64,000 bases of DNA from Vibrio rumoiensis (GTDB lineage Bacteria > Pseudomonadota > Gammaproteobacteria > Enterobacterales > Vibrionaceae). The stretch lies in contig NZ_AP018685.1 of the NCBI RefSeq assembly GCF_002218045.2, forward strand, positions 1,798,001 through 1,862,000. Reading direction: 5' to 3'. The position numbers and the translations under genes were made by a program. Shown here in pieces: positions 16,910 through 26,709 of the stretch (within the stretch, counting starts at the first letter, position 1; each line of letters starts with the position of its first letter). The notes beneath the pieces were generated by a model. The model saw only the letters and a program-made list of their open reading frames with translations. It made no database searches and was not told the DNA's origin.

Positions 16910-17155
16910 TTTGAGTGGGGAATTATACGAGATGAATGAGCTAGGTCAATCGCTTTATGGCTGTTTGTAGGTTAAGTGCTGAAAAAAAAGACATTAAGCG
17001 ACTAAGGCTATTTTCAAACGATGTTTAACTTCTGTTAAAAATGAAAAATAAAACCAAACAGCAAACGTTTGCGTTATGGATATTGATCACGTTATTTGCG
17101 ACAATACGCCGCGTTGTCGACTGCTGCTAGTCTAATGAGGATAGTAAGGAAAACC

Positions 17156-18010
17156 ATGACTGCTCAAATTATTGATGGAAAATTGATATCTCAAACCGTT
17201 CGTTCGGAAGTGAAAGCTCGTGTTCAGGCTCGTGTTGAAGCGGGTTTACGTGCGCCAGGCCTTGCTGTTGTACTGGTAGGCAGTGATCCAGCCTCTCAAG
17301 TGTATGTGGGAAGTAAGCGCCGTGCTTGTGAAGAAGTAGGCTTTGTTTCTAAATCTTATGATTTGCCGACGACAACCACTGAAGCAGAATTGCTTGAGAT
17401 GGTTGAGCAACTGAATAATGATCCTGAAATTGACGGTATCTTAGTTCAGCTTCCTCTGCCTGCTGGTATCGATAGCACTAAAGTTCTTGAAACTATCCAC
17501 CCAGAAAAAGATGTCGATGGTTTCCACCCATACAACGTGGGTCGCTTATGCCAACGCATGCCGAAACTACGCTCTTGTACTCCTAAAGGTATTATCACTT
17601 TATTAGATCGTTACAACATCGATACTCACGGTAAACATGCTGTTGTGGTTGGCGCATCAAATATTGTTGGTCGCCCAATGACACTAGAGCTTCTATTGGC
17701 AGGTTGTACCACGACGACTTGCCACCGTTTTACCAAAGATCTTGAAAGCCATGTACGTCAAGCCGATCTATTAGTGGTTGCAGTGGGTAAAGCAAACTTC
17801 ATTCCAGGGGCTTGGATCAAAAAAGGCGCGATAGTGATCGATGTCGGTATCAACCGCATGGAAAACGGCAAACTGATTGGCGATGTGGAATACGATGTCG
17901 CGAAAGATAATGCCAGCCACATTACTCCGGTTCCGGGTGGTGTAGGCCCAATGACAGTCGCAAGCCTTATTGAAAATACGATGTACGCGTGTGAGAATTT
18001 TTCGAAATAA
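17156..18010 (+). CDS. folD: Bifunctional methylenetetrahydrofolate dehydrogenase/cyclohydrolase
   Basis: Interconverts methylene-, methenyl- and formyl-tetrahydrofolate in cytoplasmic one-carbon metabolism. From the ATG at 17156 (AAGGA 6 nt upstream) the product is 284 residues, close to the E. coli length. Visible family signatures are the YVGSKRRACEEVG segment with the catalytic Lys, the NADP-site GASNIVGRPM and the C-terminal PVPGGVGPMTVA. An in-frame ATG 60 bp upstream is rejected because MTAQIIDGK is the normal opening. It is monocistronic with a terminator behind. Confidence 0.97.
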   Translation: MTAQIIDGKLISQTVRSEVKARVQARVEAGLRAPGLAVVLVGSDPASQVYVGSKRRACEEVGFVSKSYDLPTTTTEAELLEMVEQLNNDPEIDGILVQLPLPAGIDSTKVLETIHPEKDVDGFHPYNVGRLCQRMPKLRSCTPKGIITLLDRYNIDTHGKHAVVVGASNIVGRPMTLELLLAGCTTTTCHRFTKDLESHVRQADLLVVAVGKANFIPGAWIKKGAIVIDVGINRMENGKLIGDVEYDVAKDNASHITPVPGGVGPMTVASLIENTMYACENFSK

Positions 18011-18034
18011 TTAATTGATAACCTTAAAAACTAA

Positions 18035-18064
18035 AAAACACCTCAATCTCGAGGTGTTTTTATT
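18035..18064 (+). terminator. Intrinsic terminator after folD
   Basis: AAAACACCTC (18035-18044) pairs with GAGGTGTTTT (18051-18060) around a 6-nt loop, followed by TATTT. It lies 25 nt after the folD stop. Confidence 0.88.
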
Positions 18065-18158
18065 TAGAAAACAATGTTCCAATTCATGACGTTGATGATA
18101 AATAATATTCGCAATAACTAGGGTCTGTTGACCTTAATTTATCAGTCGCACAAGAAGA

Positions 18159-18722
18159 TTACATAACGTGTTCACAGAACACCCAAATCCCCACACCGAT
18201 GAGCACTAGACCACCAAAGGTTTCTGCTCGTTTTCCGACTAGATTTCCTAAAACACCGCCCAACATCATCCCAATAGTCACCATGAAGAACGTTGCACAA
18301 CCAATCAATAAAGCGGCAATTTCAATTGGCACGTCAATAAATGCAAGGCCCACACCGACGGCCATCGCATCAATACTAGTGCCAATCGCGGTAAAGATGG
18401 TCAATGCTAAACGCTGTTTTTTAGGCTCAGAATGATCACCATCTTCTGTATCATTAAAGCTTTCATAGATCATGTGGATACCTAAACCACACAATAAAAT
18501 TAAAGCAATCCAGTGATCCCACGATTCAACATAAGTTGAAGCTGATTGACCTATGAACCAGCCAATAATAGGCGTGATCGATTCAACAATACCAAAAATT
18601 AGTCCGGTTTTAAGTGCATTTGAAAGTGAAGTGTTTTTTGATTTAGCGCCTTTGCTAATCGCAGCAGCAAAAGCATCTGTCGACATGGCAAAAGCAAGAA
18701 GGATAAGGGCTAGAGGGTTCAT
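18159..18722 (-). CDS. mntP: Manganese efflux pump MntP
   Basis: Exports Mn2+ across the inner membrane. From the ATG at 18722 it has 187 residues, the family length, with six hydrophobic spans and the paired acidic motifs FAMSTDAFAAAISKG (near residues 12-26) and GTSIDAMAVGVG that line the cation path. GGAG lies 11 nt upstream. A longer in-frame reading runs back into the riboswitch RNA and is rejected. Expression should rise with manganese through the leader riboswitch. Confidence 0.96.
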   Translation of the reverse strand: MNPLALILLAFAMSTDAFAAAISKGAKSKNTSLSNALKTGLIFGIVESITPIIGWFIGQSASTYVESWDHWIALILLCGLGIHMIYESFNDTEDGDHSEPKKQRLALTIFTAIGTSIDAMAVGVGLAFIDVPIEIAALLIGCATFFMVTIGMMLGGVLGNLVGKRAETFGGLVLIGVGIWVFCEHVM

Positions 18723-18737
18723 TTTATTGACAACTCC

Positions 18738-18897
18738 GGTCAGGCAAATCGAGTCCACAATACACCCACACGCCTGACCATTAGGCATGGATGTATCGAT
18801 GGTCTCGCCAACCGAGAGGTGTTCGCACCATGGTGATTTCACCACCAATTATGTTGACACGAACTTTTCCAGTAACTGGAAACAGGCTACTCCCCAA
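18738..18897 (-). ncRNA. yybP-ykoY manganese riboswitch in the mntP leader
   Basis: On the reverse strand the leader shows the class's conserved pieces: GGGGAGTAGCC (18895-18885), GTCAACAT about 35 nt later, and GCGAGACCATCG near 18808-18797, with the pairing TTCCAGT/ACTGGAA between. Between the aptamer and the start codon a hairpin GGTCAGGC/GCCTGACC (18738-18779) lies directly against the GGAG ribosome binding site, fitting translational control as for E. coli mntP. Class assignment is from the motifs; boundaries are approximate. Confidence 0.88.
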
Positions 18898-18975
18898 CGA
18901 AGTTGCAAAAGAGTAACAAAGCAGTCACGCATTAACAATTTAAAAAGTTGATTTGGTAAACTTCTATCGACTTTT

Positions 18976-19013
18976 AATAAAAAAGGCAGCGAGTGATACA
19001 CCCTGCTGCCTTT
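18976..19013 (-). terminator. Intrinsic terminator after the RND pump operon
   Basis: AAAGGCAGC (18982-18990) pairs with GCTGCCTTT (19005-19013), with an inner GTG/CAC pair around ATA. Read on the reverse strand it is followed by TTTTTTATT. It lies about 18 nt past the acrB-like stop. Confidence 0.88.
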
Positions 19014-19030
19014 GTAAACTTACTGATTGA

Positions 19031-22000
19031 TTAATCTTTCGATTCTAAGGCCACTTGCGGCTCTGAAGGCGCTTCAGTTTCAGGCGTCGCCTTTCTTTTT
19101 GCCCCAAACAGCTTCATCACCCCGACATAAAATAGCGGAACAAAGAAGATGGCTAAGAATGTCGCCGTTAACATACCACCGATTACCGAAGTACCAATCG
19201 CATGACGTGAGTTTGCCCCAGCACCTGTACTGGTTGCCAGTGGCAGCACCCCAAGGATAAAGGCAAATGACGTCATTAAAATTGGACGTAAACGCATGCG
19301 GCACGCTTCGATTGTCGCTTCAGCTAACCCCATTCCTTTCTCATACAGGTCTTTCGCAAACTCGACAATCAAGATAGCGTTTTTCGCCGACAAACCAATG
19401 GTGGTTAATAAACCCACTTGTAAATAGACGTCATTCTCTAGGCCACGCAGCATGGTTGCGCCTAAAGCCCCTAATACCCCTAAAGGAACAACGAGGATAA
19501 CCGCCATTGGAATCGTCCAACTTTCATACAAGGCTGCCAGACTTAAGAACACCACGATCATTGAAATCGCGTACAACATCGGCGCTTGAGAACCAGATTG
19601 ACGTTCTTGATACGACATACCTGTCCAGCTCACTGCGGTGCCTTCTGGTAATGTTTTCGCAATATCTTCAATCGCTGCCATGGCATCACCTGTACTGTAA
19701 CCCGGTGCTGCTTCACCTAAGATCTCTACCGCAGAGTTACCATTGTAACGCTGCAAGTTTGGAGAACCGGTACCCCAACGAGTATGGCTAAAGGCATTAA
19801 ACGGTACCATCTTGCCTTCGTTATTGCGTACATACCAATGATTCAAATCATCAGGTGTCATACGATAAGGTGCATCTGCTTGAATATAAACACGCTTGAC
19901 TCGACCACGGTCAATAAAGTCATTCACATAAGCTGAGCCCCACGCCATAGATAAGGTTTGGTTGATGTCATTAATCGACACGCCCAATACTTTTGCTTTT
20001 TCATAATCTAAATCGATATAAAATTGCGATGTATCATCCAAGCCATTTGGTCGTACCTTCTGTAACACAGGGTTTTGCGCGGCTTTTTGAAGCAATAGGT
20101 TGCGGGCTTGCATTAATTTTTCATGGCCTAACCCACCACGATCTTCTAAGAAGAAATCAAAGCCTGTCGCCTGACCTAATTCAATGATCGGAGGTAAGTT
20201 AAACGCTAATACCATACCATCTTGGTTTTGACTGAAATGTTGAACCAATCGACCAACAATCGCATTCACATCTTGTTCTGGGTTGGTTCGTTTAGACCAA
20301 TCTTTTAAGCTAACAAATCCCATTGCGGCATTTTGCGCCTGGCCAACAAAACTATAGCCCGATACTTGGAAAAAAGATTCGACGTTATCTTTCTCTTCAG
20401 TATCTAAATAGTCTTGAACTTCATCCAATACTTTTTGAGTACGCTCTAATGTGGCGCCGGGTGGCAATTGGACCATAACCATGAAGTTACCTTGGTCTTC
20501 ATCCGGTAAAAAGCTCGCAGGAATGTTCATAAATAACCAAGCGATCAACGGTAAAAGCGCCAAATAAATGATCGACAGACGTTTTGGTCGCTTAAGTAAT
20601 CGACCGACATTCGACGTGTACTTATCATTCGAGCGGTTAAAGGTACGGTTGAACCAACCGAAGAACCCTGTCGTCTTCTCACCATGATGAGGTTTTAACA
20701 TGGTCGCACACAATGCTGGTGTGAAGATCATGGCCACAATCACTGACAGCACCATCGCAGACACAATAGTTAGAGAGAATTGACGGTAGATCGCCCCTGT
20801 TGACCCACTCATAAAGGCCATTGGGATAAATACCGCGGATAACACCATGGCTACCCCAATCAAGGCACCAGTAATTTCACCCATCGCTTTACGAGTCGCT
20901 TCCAACGGTGGCAGATTTTCTTCAGCCATCACGCGTTCCACGTTTTCGACCACAACGATGGCATCATCCACCAGCAAACCAATCGCCAGCACCATACCAA
21001 ACATGGTTAAGGTATTAACGCTAAAGCCCATCGCCGCCATGACACCAAAAGTACCGAGAAGCACAACAGGTACCGCAATCGTTGGAATCAAGGTGGCACG
21101 TAGGTTTTGTAAAAATAAGTACATGACTAAGAACACTAAGACGATCGCCTCGATCAGTGTATGTACTACTTCTTCAATAGAAAGTTGAACAAATGGAATG
21201 GTGTCGTAAGGTTTCACCACTTCTAAACCATCTGGCATTGTGCTTTTTAGCTCAGCAATTTTATCATCGACACGTTTTTGAGTATCGATGGCATTCGCAC
21301 CCGTCGCGAGTTGAATACCAACCCCCGATGCACCTTTACCGTTAAATCGAGCTAAAATGCTAACATCTTCACCATTGAGCTCAACCCTTGCGACGTCTTT
21401 TACTCTAATTTGTGAGCCATCTGGGTTCACTTTCAAAAGAATATTTTCAAATTGCTTAACGCTTTCTAAACGACTTTGTGCGGTAATCGTGGCATTAATT
21501 AGCTGACCTGGGACAGAAGGCGCGCCGCCTAATTGCCCTACGGTTACTTCAGTGTTTTGCGATTCAATCGCACTATAAACATCGGTTGGAACCAACTGAT
21601 AACTCGTCAGCTTCGCAGGGTCAAGCCACAGACGCATCGCATATTGAGAACCAAAAACCTGCACATTACCCACACCGTTAATTCGACTTAGCGGATCAGA
21701 AATATGCGCATTCACATAATCGGAGATGTCACTTTGGGTCATGCTGCCATCTTTGGAGATGAAGGCCAATACGGACATAAACGAGCTCGAGGTTTTACGT
21801 ACGGTTAGCCCTTGCTTTTGTACTTCTGATGGTAATTGACTAGAAGCTTGTTGTAACTGGTTCTGTACTTGTACCTGTGCAATATCAGGGTTGGTCCCCA
21901 GCGCAAAGGTTAATGTTACCGTAATGGAACCAGATGAACTGCTTGATGATGACATATACAGCAGGTTATCAAGACCCGTCATATTTTGTTCTATCACCTG

Positions 22001-22186
22001 AGTCACTGAGTTTTCAGCCGTTTTCGCTGAAGCCCCTGGATACATTGCATTGATCTGTATGGCCGGTGGCGCAATAGTTGGATACTGCTGCACCGGTAAA
22101 GTGATCACGGACAAGGCACCTGCCAGCATGATCAAAATCGCGATTACCCAAGAAAAAATTGGGCGATCGATAAAAAATCTCACCAT
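19031..22186 (-). CDS. acrB: RND multidrug efflux pump, AcrB family (HAE-1)
   Basis: Inner-membrane proton-driven pump of a tripartite efflux system. The 1051-residue protein (AcrB 1049) opens with MVRFFIDRPIFSWVIAI, has 12 membrane spans, two large periplasmic loops, and the proton-relay Asp pair in TM4 (GLLVDDAIVVVENVER, about residues 400-415). It starts 11 nt after the adaptor gene. Substrate range cannot be read from sequence. No TolC or TetR-type regulator gene lies in the window, so the outer-membrane channel is encoded elsewhere. Vibrios carry several such pumps, and the orthologue (Vex/Vme naming) is not settled here. Confidence 0.92.
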   Translation of the reverse strand: MVRFFIDRPIFSWVIAILIMLAGALSVITLPVQQYPTIAPPAIQINAMYPGASAKTAENSVTQVIEQNMTGLDNLLYMSSSSSSSGSITVTLTFALGTNPDIAQVQVQNQLQQASSQLPSEVQKQGLTVRKTSSSFMSVLAFISKDGSMTQSDISDYVNAHISDPLSRINGVGNVQVFGSQYAMRLWLDPAKLTSYQLVPTDVYSAIESQNTEVTVGQLGGAPSVPGQLINATITAQSRLESVKQFENILLKVNPDGSQIRVKDVARVELNGEDVSILARFNGKGASGVGIQLATGANAIDTQKRVDDKIAELKSTMPDGLEVVKPYDTIPFVQLSIEEVVHTLIEAIVLVFLVMYLFLQNLRATLIPTIAVPVVLLGTFGVMAAMGFSVNTLTMFGMVLAIGLLVDDAIVVVENVERVMAEENLPPLEATRKAMGEITGALIGVAMVLSAVFIPMAFMSGSTGAIYRQFSLTIVSAMVLSVIVAMIFTPALCATMLKPHHGEKTTGFFGWFNRTFNRSNDKYTSNVGRLLKRPKRLSIIYLALLPLIAWLFMNIPASFLPDEDQGNFMVMVQLPPGATLERTQKVLDEVQDYLDTEEKDNVESFFQVSGYSFVGQAQNAAMGFVSLKDWSKRTNPEQDVNAIVGRLVQHFSQNQDGMVLAFNLPPIIELGQATGFDFFLEDRGGLGHEKLMQARNLLLQKAAQNPVLQKVRPNGLDDTSQFYIDLDYEKAKVLGVSINDINQTLSMAWGSAYVNDFIDRGRVKRVYIQADAPYRMTPDDLNHWYVRNNEGKMVPFNAFSHTRWGTGSPNLQRYNGNSAVEILGEAAPGYSTGDAMAAIEDIAKTLPEGTAVSWTGMSYQERQSGSQAPMLYAISMIVVFLSLAALYESWTIPMAVILVVPLGVLGALGATMLRGLENDVYLQVGLLTTIGLSAKNAILIVEFAKDLYEKGMGLAEATIEACRMRLRPILMTSFAFILGVLPLATSTGAGANSRHAIGTSVIGGMLTATFLAIFFVPLFYVGVMKLFGAKRKATPETEAPSEPQVALESKD

Positions 22187-22197
22187 GAGTCTATTTC

Positions 22198-23346
22198 CTA
22201 TTGCTGTGCTGTTTTCGCATCTTTTGTATGATCAGATACGATAGTGACTGGAGAGCCGGGACGAATTTTCATTAAATTGCTCGCGATCACTTGGTCGCCA
22301 TCTTTCAGACCAGACTCAATAACCCACTCGTTATTATTCACGGTTGGTCCTGTGGTGACTGAACGTACGGCCACTTTGCCATCTTCAACCACAAATACAG
22401 TCGCTTGATCATCTTGACCAAAGCTCACTAGTGCTTGAGATAAGGTATACATAGGTTTTTGATCGGCAATCACAATTTCAGCACGGACAAACATGCCCGG
22501 TAGTAAAATTGAATCTGGGTTTGGTACTTTGGCACGTAATGTTACGCTACCCGTTGAACTGTCTACTTTTGTACCAGAGAAAGTAAGAACACCCATTTGA
22601 TCGTAATCGGTGCCATCTTCCAGCTTCACACCCACTTTCGGGTTATTGTTAGAGCCCAAATTCTTTTTAATTTTCGCCATAGACAGCGAAGACTGAGTCA
22701 TATCAATATAAATAGGATCAAGTGGTTGAATGGTCGTTAATGCGACTTCTTGATTGGCGGTCACTAACGCCCCTTCTGTTACATTCGAAATATCGATACG
22801 GCCAGAAATTGGTGCGGTTACCTTGGTGTATGACAACGAAATTTTCGCATTGTCGAGTGCCGCTTGTGCCACAGAGGATTGCGCTCGGGCTTGCTGCCAG
22901 TTGCCATCCGCTTTATCAAACTCATCTTGGCTAATCAATTTACGTTGCACTAAATCTTTATAGCGTAGCGCTGTTTTCTTCAGAACACTTTCATCGGCCT
23001 TCGCTTTGGCCAATGCGGCTTGTGCACTGTTAACATCCGCTTGATAAGGCGCCGGATCAATTTGATATAGCAAGTCACCTTGCTCAACCAACTGACCTTC
23101 CTCAAAAAGGCGTTTCTGCAAGATACCGGTTACTTGTGGACGTACTTCAGACACTCTGGTCGCTGACACTCTAGCGGGAAGCTCGCTGTATATCGTGGTA
23201 GGCTTTTTCGCCATGGTAATCACTTGGACAGGGGTAGCTTGAGGTGCTGTAGACTGCTGCGGAGTAGAAGATTGAGAGTCACACCCAGTTATCCCCGTAA
23301 CCAAAACAGCCGATAATAATCCCACATTAAAACGGTTTACACGCAT
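22198..23346 (-). CDS. acrA: Periplasmic adaptor lipoprotein of RND pump, AcrA family
   Basis: Membrane-fusion protein linking the AcrB-like pump to an outer-membrane channel. The 382-residue protein has a lipoprotein signal (VTGITGCDS, Cys22), a lipoyl-like half motif (SEVRPQVTGILQKRLFEEG), an alpha hairpin (about 100-170), the second lipoyl half with TAPISGRIDISNVTEGALV, then beta-barrel and membrane-proximal domains (LPGMFVRAEI). First gene of a two-gene operon with the pump. Confidence 0.93.
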   Translation of the reverse strand: MRVNRFNVGLLSAVLVTGITGCDSQSSTPQQSTAPQATPVQVITMAKKPTTIYSELPARVSATRVSEVRPQVTGILQKRLFEEGQLVEQGDLLYQIDPAPYQADVNSAQAALAKAKADESVLKKTALRYKDLVQRKLISQDEFDKADGNWQQARAQSSVAQAALDNAKISLSYTKVTAPISGRIDISNVTEGALVTANQEVALTTIQPLDPIYIDMTQSSLSMAKIKKNLGSNNNPKVGVKLEDGTDYDQMGVLTFSGTKVDSSTGSVTLRAKVPNPDSILLPGMFVRAEIVIADQKPMYTLSQALVSFGQDDQATVFVVEDGKVAVRSVTTGPTVNNNEWVIESGLKDGDQVIASNLMKIRPGSPVTIVSDHTKDAKTAQQ

Positions 23347-23373
23347 ATTGATGTCTCGATATTAATTTTAAAA

Positions 23374-23409
23374 ACAGAAAGGCTGTCATTTTTTCCAATG
23401 ACAGCCTTT
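23374..23409 (-). terminator. Intrinsic terminator after mltB
   Basis: AAAGGCTGTCATT (23378-23390) pairs perfectly over 13 bp with AATGACAGCCTTT (23397-23409) around a 6-nt loop. On the reverse strand it is followed by CTGTTTTTAAAA. It insulates the acrAB-like operon from mltB. Confidence 0.85.
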
Positions 23410-23495
23410 AAAAATACTCTTAGCAAAGAAGAAATGATATGAATCAGGAAGGAATTTACACTACTTTACCTTTGCTATACAAGCGTGCAGTAAAT

Positions 23496-24524
23496 TTATT
23501 TTTTATCAATAATTTCATCAGCAAGCGTACTCACTGCTAAAGCAAAGTAATAAGAACGATTCCAATGCATCAAAACATTGTAATTGTTGTATACCAAATA
23601 GCTTCGACCCGCCTCATCATCCGGCATAATCAACCAAGCTTTTATATCTTGATTGAGCTTAGGTAATGGCGAACCATCTAGATCGGTGATGCCAAGCTTG
23701 TGCCATTGCTGTAAATATTTACCTTTAGCTTCATCACGACCTTGCAGCTCTGGATCAATACCGTGTGGAACTTTAATTTGACGGCCCCAAGTATATTTAT
23801 CATCCCAACCTTCCGTTTTTAGATAATTTGCCGTCGAGGCAAAAACATCTTGCGGTGTCGTCCAGATATCTTTTTTACCGTCGTTATTACCATCTTGAGC
23901 ATAAGCTAAGAAGGACGTCGGCATGAATTGGCACTGCCCCATCGCACCGGCCCATGAGCCTTTCATATCTTCAGCGCTAATATGACCTTCATCAATAATT
24001 TGTAGAGCCGCCATGGTTTGCTTACGAAATAACGCTTCGCGACGACCATCAAATGCTAATGTTGATAAAGCCCCGACCACATTATGATTGCCGGTATAAC
24101 GCCCAAAGTTACTTTCTACACCCCATAACGCCACAATAAAGCGAGGCTGGACACCGTATTTTTCACCAATACGTTTTAAGTCCTCAAAATTCTCATGATA
24201 CAAACGTTTTGCTTGCTTAATTTTCCACGCTGGTACTGCGCGAGGAATATATTCATCGAGCGTTAATTTTTTTTCTGGTTGGTTATTATCCGCTTTCACT
24301 GAATGGGGTTTATAAACAACATCTTTAAATGCTGCCTGAATCGTTGCATCCGTAATGCCTTGCTCTTTCGCTTCTTGCTTTAGTGTTTCAAGATAAGCAT
24401 TGAATTTCACTTCTTGAGAGGCCGCGTCTTCTACTGATGCCGTATCTTCGGCCACCACAACGGTTGAGAAACTCACTAAACTCGTTAAAAGTAATGCTGA
24501 AATACCGAGTGGCTTAATATTCAT
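23496..24524 (-). CDS. mltB: Lytic murein transglycosylase, MltB family
   Basis: Cleaves peptidoglycan glycan strands with formation of 1,6-anhydro ends. The 342-residue protein has a cleavable signal peptide (about 25 residues, ending VVVA before ED) instead of the lipobox of E. coli MltB, so it is likely soluble in the periplasm. The catalytic Glu is in ALWGVESNFGRYTG; GAMGQCQFMPTSF and the DGNNDGKKDIW calcium-loop-like segment are family features. It follows ycgL by 18 nt on the same strand. Confidence 0.9.
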   Translation of the reverse strand: MNIKPLGISALLLTSLVSFSTVVVAEDTASVEDAASQEVKFNAYLETLKQEAKEQGITDATIQAAFKDVVYKPHSVKADNNQPEKKLTLDEYIPRAVPAWKIKQAKRLYHENFEDLKRIGEKYGVQPRFIVALWGVESNFGRYTGNHNVVGALSTLAFDGRREALFRKQTMAALQIIDEGHISAEDMKGSWAGAMGQCQFMPTSFLAYAQDGNNDGKKDIWTTPQDVFASTANYLKTEGWDDKYTWGRQIKVPHGIDPELQGRDEAKGKYLQQWHKLGITDLDGSPLPKLNQDIKAWLIMPDDEAGRSYLVYNNYNVLMHWNRSYYFALAVSTLADEIIDKK

Positions 24525-24542
24525 ATCTATCCTTCTTTGACA

Positions 24543-24815
24543 TTACTGCTCTGATTTTCGAGCTTTATATTCATCTAATAAATTCACTGGTGGCGGTGGA
24601 AGTTGTAAAAAATAACCATCGTCTTTTAATGATTGTTTTACCTTTTCAATATCGACTGAAGCCAACTTGCGGCCTTCCATTTTCATCACCATGACAAAAG
24701 TCGGCTTACCAAACATCTCACGTAAGGGGCTAGGTACGTCAGAAAAATCGTCTTTTTTCGGGATATAAAGATACATCCCTTCTTTTTTTGCACTTTTATA
24801 AACAGAACACAACAT
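24543..24815 (-). CDS. ycgL: YcgL family protein
   Basis: A 90-residue cytoplasmic protein with the YcgL domain opening MLCSVYKSAKKEGMYLYIPK and the FSDVPSPLREMFGKP segment. Molecular function is not established. It is divergent from minC, the same neighbourhood as in E. coli, where ycgL lies next to minC. Confidence 0.93.
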   Translation of the reverse strand: MLCSVYKSAKKEGMYLYIPKKDDFSDVPSPLREMFGKPTFVMVMKMEGRKLASVDIEKVKQSLKDDGYFLQLPPPPVNLLDEYKARKSEQ

Positions 24816-25082
24816 AACGGATCCTTTTTAGCTTATTATACCCAACGAAAATGACGGATAAGGTCACGGTTTGAACACAGAGTAATCAAACACAAAAACA
24901 ACCATGACTTTCGCTTGGATTTGGCCTCATTTTTTATCATTATGACAAGCAATTAACTCAATCGCGCTTTAAATAGACTATAACATTGTCAGTCTTGATG
25001 TTGTTACTGTTTCCAATGGCCATTTAGCATTTGCAGTAATAAATATTTTTATGTGCATTCAACATTCAGAGTAATCATTTCT

Positions 25083-25745
25083 ATGGCTACCAAACCCGAT
25101 TTAAAAGGCAGTAGTTTCGCGTTATCCGTTCTTCACTTAACAGAAGATAATGTCGAAGATTGCCTGCAATTTTTACACAACAAAGTAGAACAAGCTCCGG
25201 CCTTTTTTACTCATGCACCCTTGGTGGTCGATATTGAGAAAGCGCCACAAATTGACATAGATTTCGAAGGGTTACGTCAGGGGATTGTGAAAGCTGGAAT
25301 GATTCCTGTTGGCGTTACTGGCTGCCAAAACCCATTGGTAAAAAAACATGTGACCAACGCTGGCTTTGCCGTGATGTCGACCAGTAAATCGGGTTACCAA
25401 GCTCCTGCTGAAATGGTACCCACCAAAGTGATCCACACTCCTATTCGCTCAGGGCAACAAGTTTACGCAAAAGGTGGCGATCTCGTCATTCTCAACCATG
25501 TCAGTGCTGGCGCCGAAGTAATTGCCGATGGTAGTGTGCATATTCATGGAACCTGCCGAGGCAGAATCATTGCAGGCGCAAGTGGCCAAAAAGGCGCCAT
25601 GATTTTATGTGATGATTTACAAGCTGAATTGGTTTCTATCACTGGTCATTACTATTTAAGTGATCAAATTGGTTCTGAGTATTGGCAACAAAAAGTGTTA
25701 TTGACACTACAAGATGAACAACTGACGTTCAAAAAGATTAAGTAA
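25083..25745 (+). CDS. minC: Septum-site-determining protein MinC
   Basis: Inhibitor of FtsZ ring assembly that keeps division at midcell. From the ATG at 25083 the protein has 220 residues: an N-terminal FtsZ-interacting domain (opening MATKPDLKGSSFALSVLHL) and a C-terminal beta-helix domain that binds MinD (about 110-220, with RSGQQVYAKGGDLVILNHVS and GRIIAGASG). A 10-codon upstream extension is rejected. The ribosome binding site is weak. First gene of minCDE, 150 nt before minD. Confidence 0.96.
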   Translation: MATKPDLKGSSFALSVLHLTEDNVEDCLQFLHNKVEQAPAFFTHAPLVVDIEKAPQIDIDFEGLRQGIVKAGMIPVGVTGCQNPLVKKHVTNAGFAVMSTSKSGYQAPAEMVPTKVIHTPIRSGQQVYAKGGDLVILNHVSAGAEVIADGSVHIHGTCRGRIIAGASGQKGAMILCDDLQAELVSITGHYYLSDQIGSEYWQQKVLLTLQDEQLTFKKIK

Positions 25746-25895
25746 TATTAAATCAAGTGCTTATATAAAAAGCAGGCATTTAATGTTAAAAATAGCGTTA
25801 ACTTAGCAACAACAATGACACTCAGTCGTCGAAACATCACACTGTAAAGATCATCATTGTTTTTAAAGGTCTAGATTCAACATAAGGGAAATGAA

Positions 25896-26708
25896 ATGGC
25901 ACGTACTATTGTCGTGACGTCTGGTAAAGGGGGTGTAGGCAAAACTACATCTAGCGCAGCGATTGCCTCCGGTCTTGCATTAAGAGGAAAGAAAACGGCT
26001 GTTATCGATTTTGATATTGGCTTACGTAACCTCGACCTAATCATGGGATGTGAGCGTCGTGTTGTTTATGATTTTGTGAACGTGATTAATGGTGAAGCTA
26101 CCCTTAATCAAGCATTAATCAAAGATAAACGTTGTGACAATCTTTATATTCTTCCTGCGTCTCAAACTCGTGATAAAGATGCCCTTACCCATACTGGCGT
26201 AAAGCGCGTTTTAACAGAATTACACGACATGGGTTTTGACTTCATTATCTGCGACTCACCTGCAGGTATCGAGCAAGGTGCGTTAATGTCACTATACTTT
26301 GCTGATGAAGCGGTAATTACCACTAACCCTGAAGTGTCTTCTGTTCGAGATTCTGACCGCATTCTCGGCTTGCTTGATTCAAAATCATTACGTGCAGAGC
26401 AAGGTTTAGAACCCGTTAAGCAACACTTATTATTAACTCGTTATAATCCTGCTCGTGTGAATGCTGGTGAAATGCTTAGTGTGACCGATGTTGAAGACAT
26501 CTTACACATCCCTCTACTTGGCGTGATTCCTGAAAGCCAGGCGGTATTGAATGCTTCTAACAAAGGTGTGCCTGTAATTCATGATGATGAATCCGATGCA
26601 GGACTTGCCTATAGTGACGCCGTTGACCGCTTATTAGGTGAAGAGAGAGAGTTTCGCTTCTTAACCGAAGAGAAGAAAGGCATCTTTAAACGTTTATTTG
26701 GAGGTTAA
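25896..26708 (+). CDS. minD: Septum-site-determining ATPase MinD
   Basis: Membrane-cycling ATPase that recruits MinC and oscillates with MinE. The 270-residue protein has the deviant Walker A GKGGVGKT (10-17), switch motifs DFDIGLRNLD and ICDSPAGIE, and a C-terminal amphipathic membrane-targeting helix (KKGIFKRLFGG). AAGGGAAA precedes the ATG. It ends 1 nt before the minE start. Confidence 0.98.
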   Translation: MARTIVVTSGKGGVGKTTSSAAIASGLALRGKKTAVIDFDIGLRNLDLIMGCERRVVYDFVNVINGEATLNQALIKDKRCDNLYILPASQTRDKDALTHTGVKRVLTELHDMGFDFIICDSPAGIEQGALMSLYFADEAVITTNPEVSSVRDSDRILGLLDSKSLRAEQGLEPVKQHLLLTRYNPARVNAGEMLSVTDVEDILHIPLLGVIPESQAVLNASNKGVPVIHDDESDAGLAYSDAVDRLLGEEREFRFLTEEKKGIFKRLFGG

Positions 26709-26709
26709 T

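Noticed and set aside
18723..18848. 42-codon N-terminal extension of MntP
   Set aside because: It is the riboswitch RNA; the family start MNPLALILLAFAM is at 18722 and has its own ribosome binding site.
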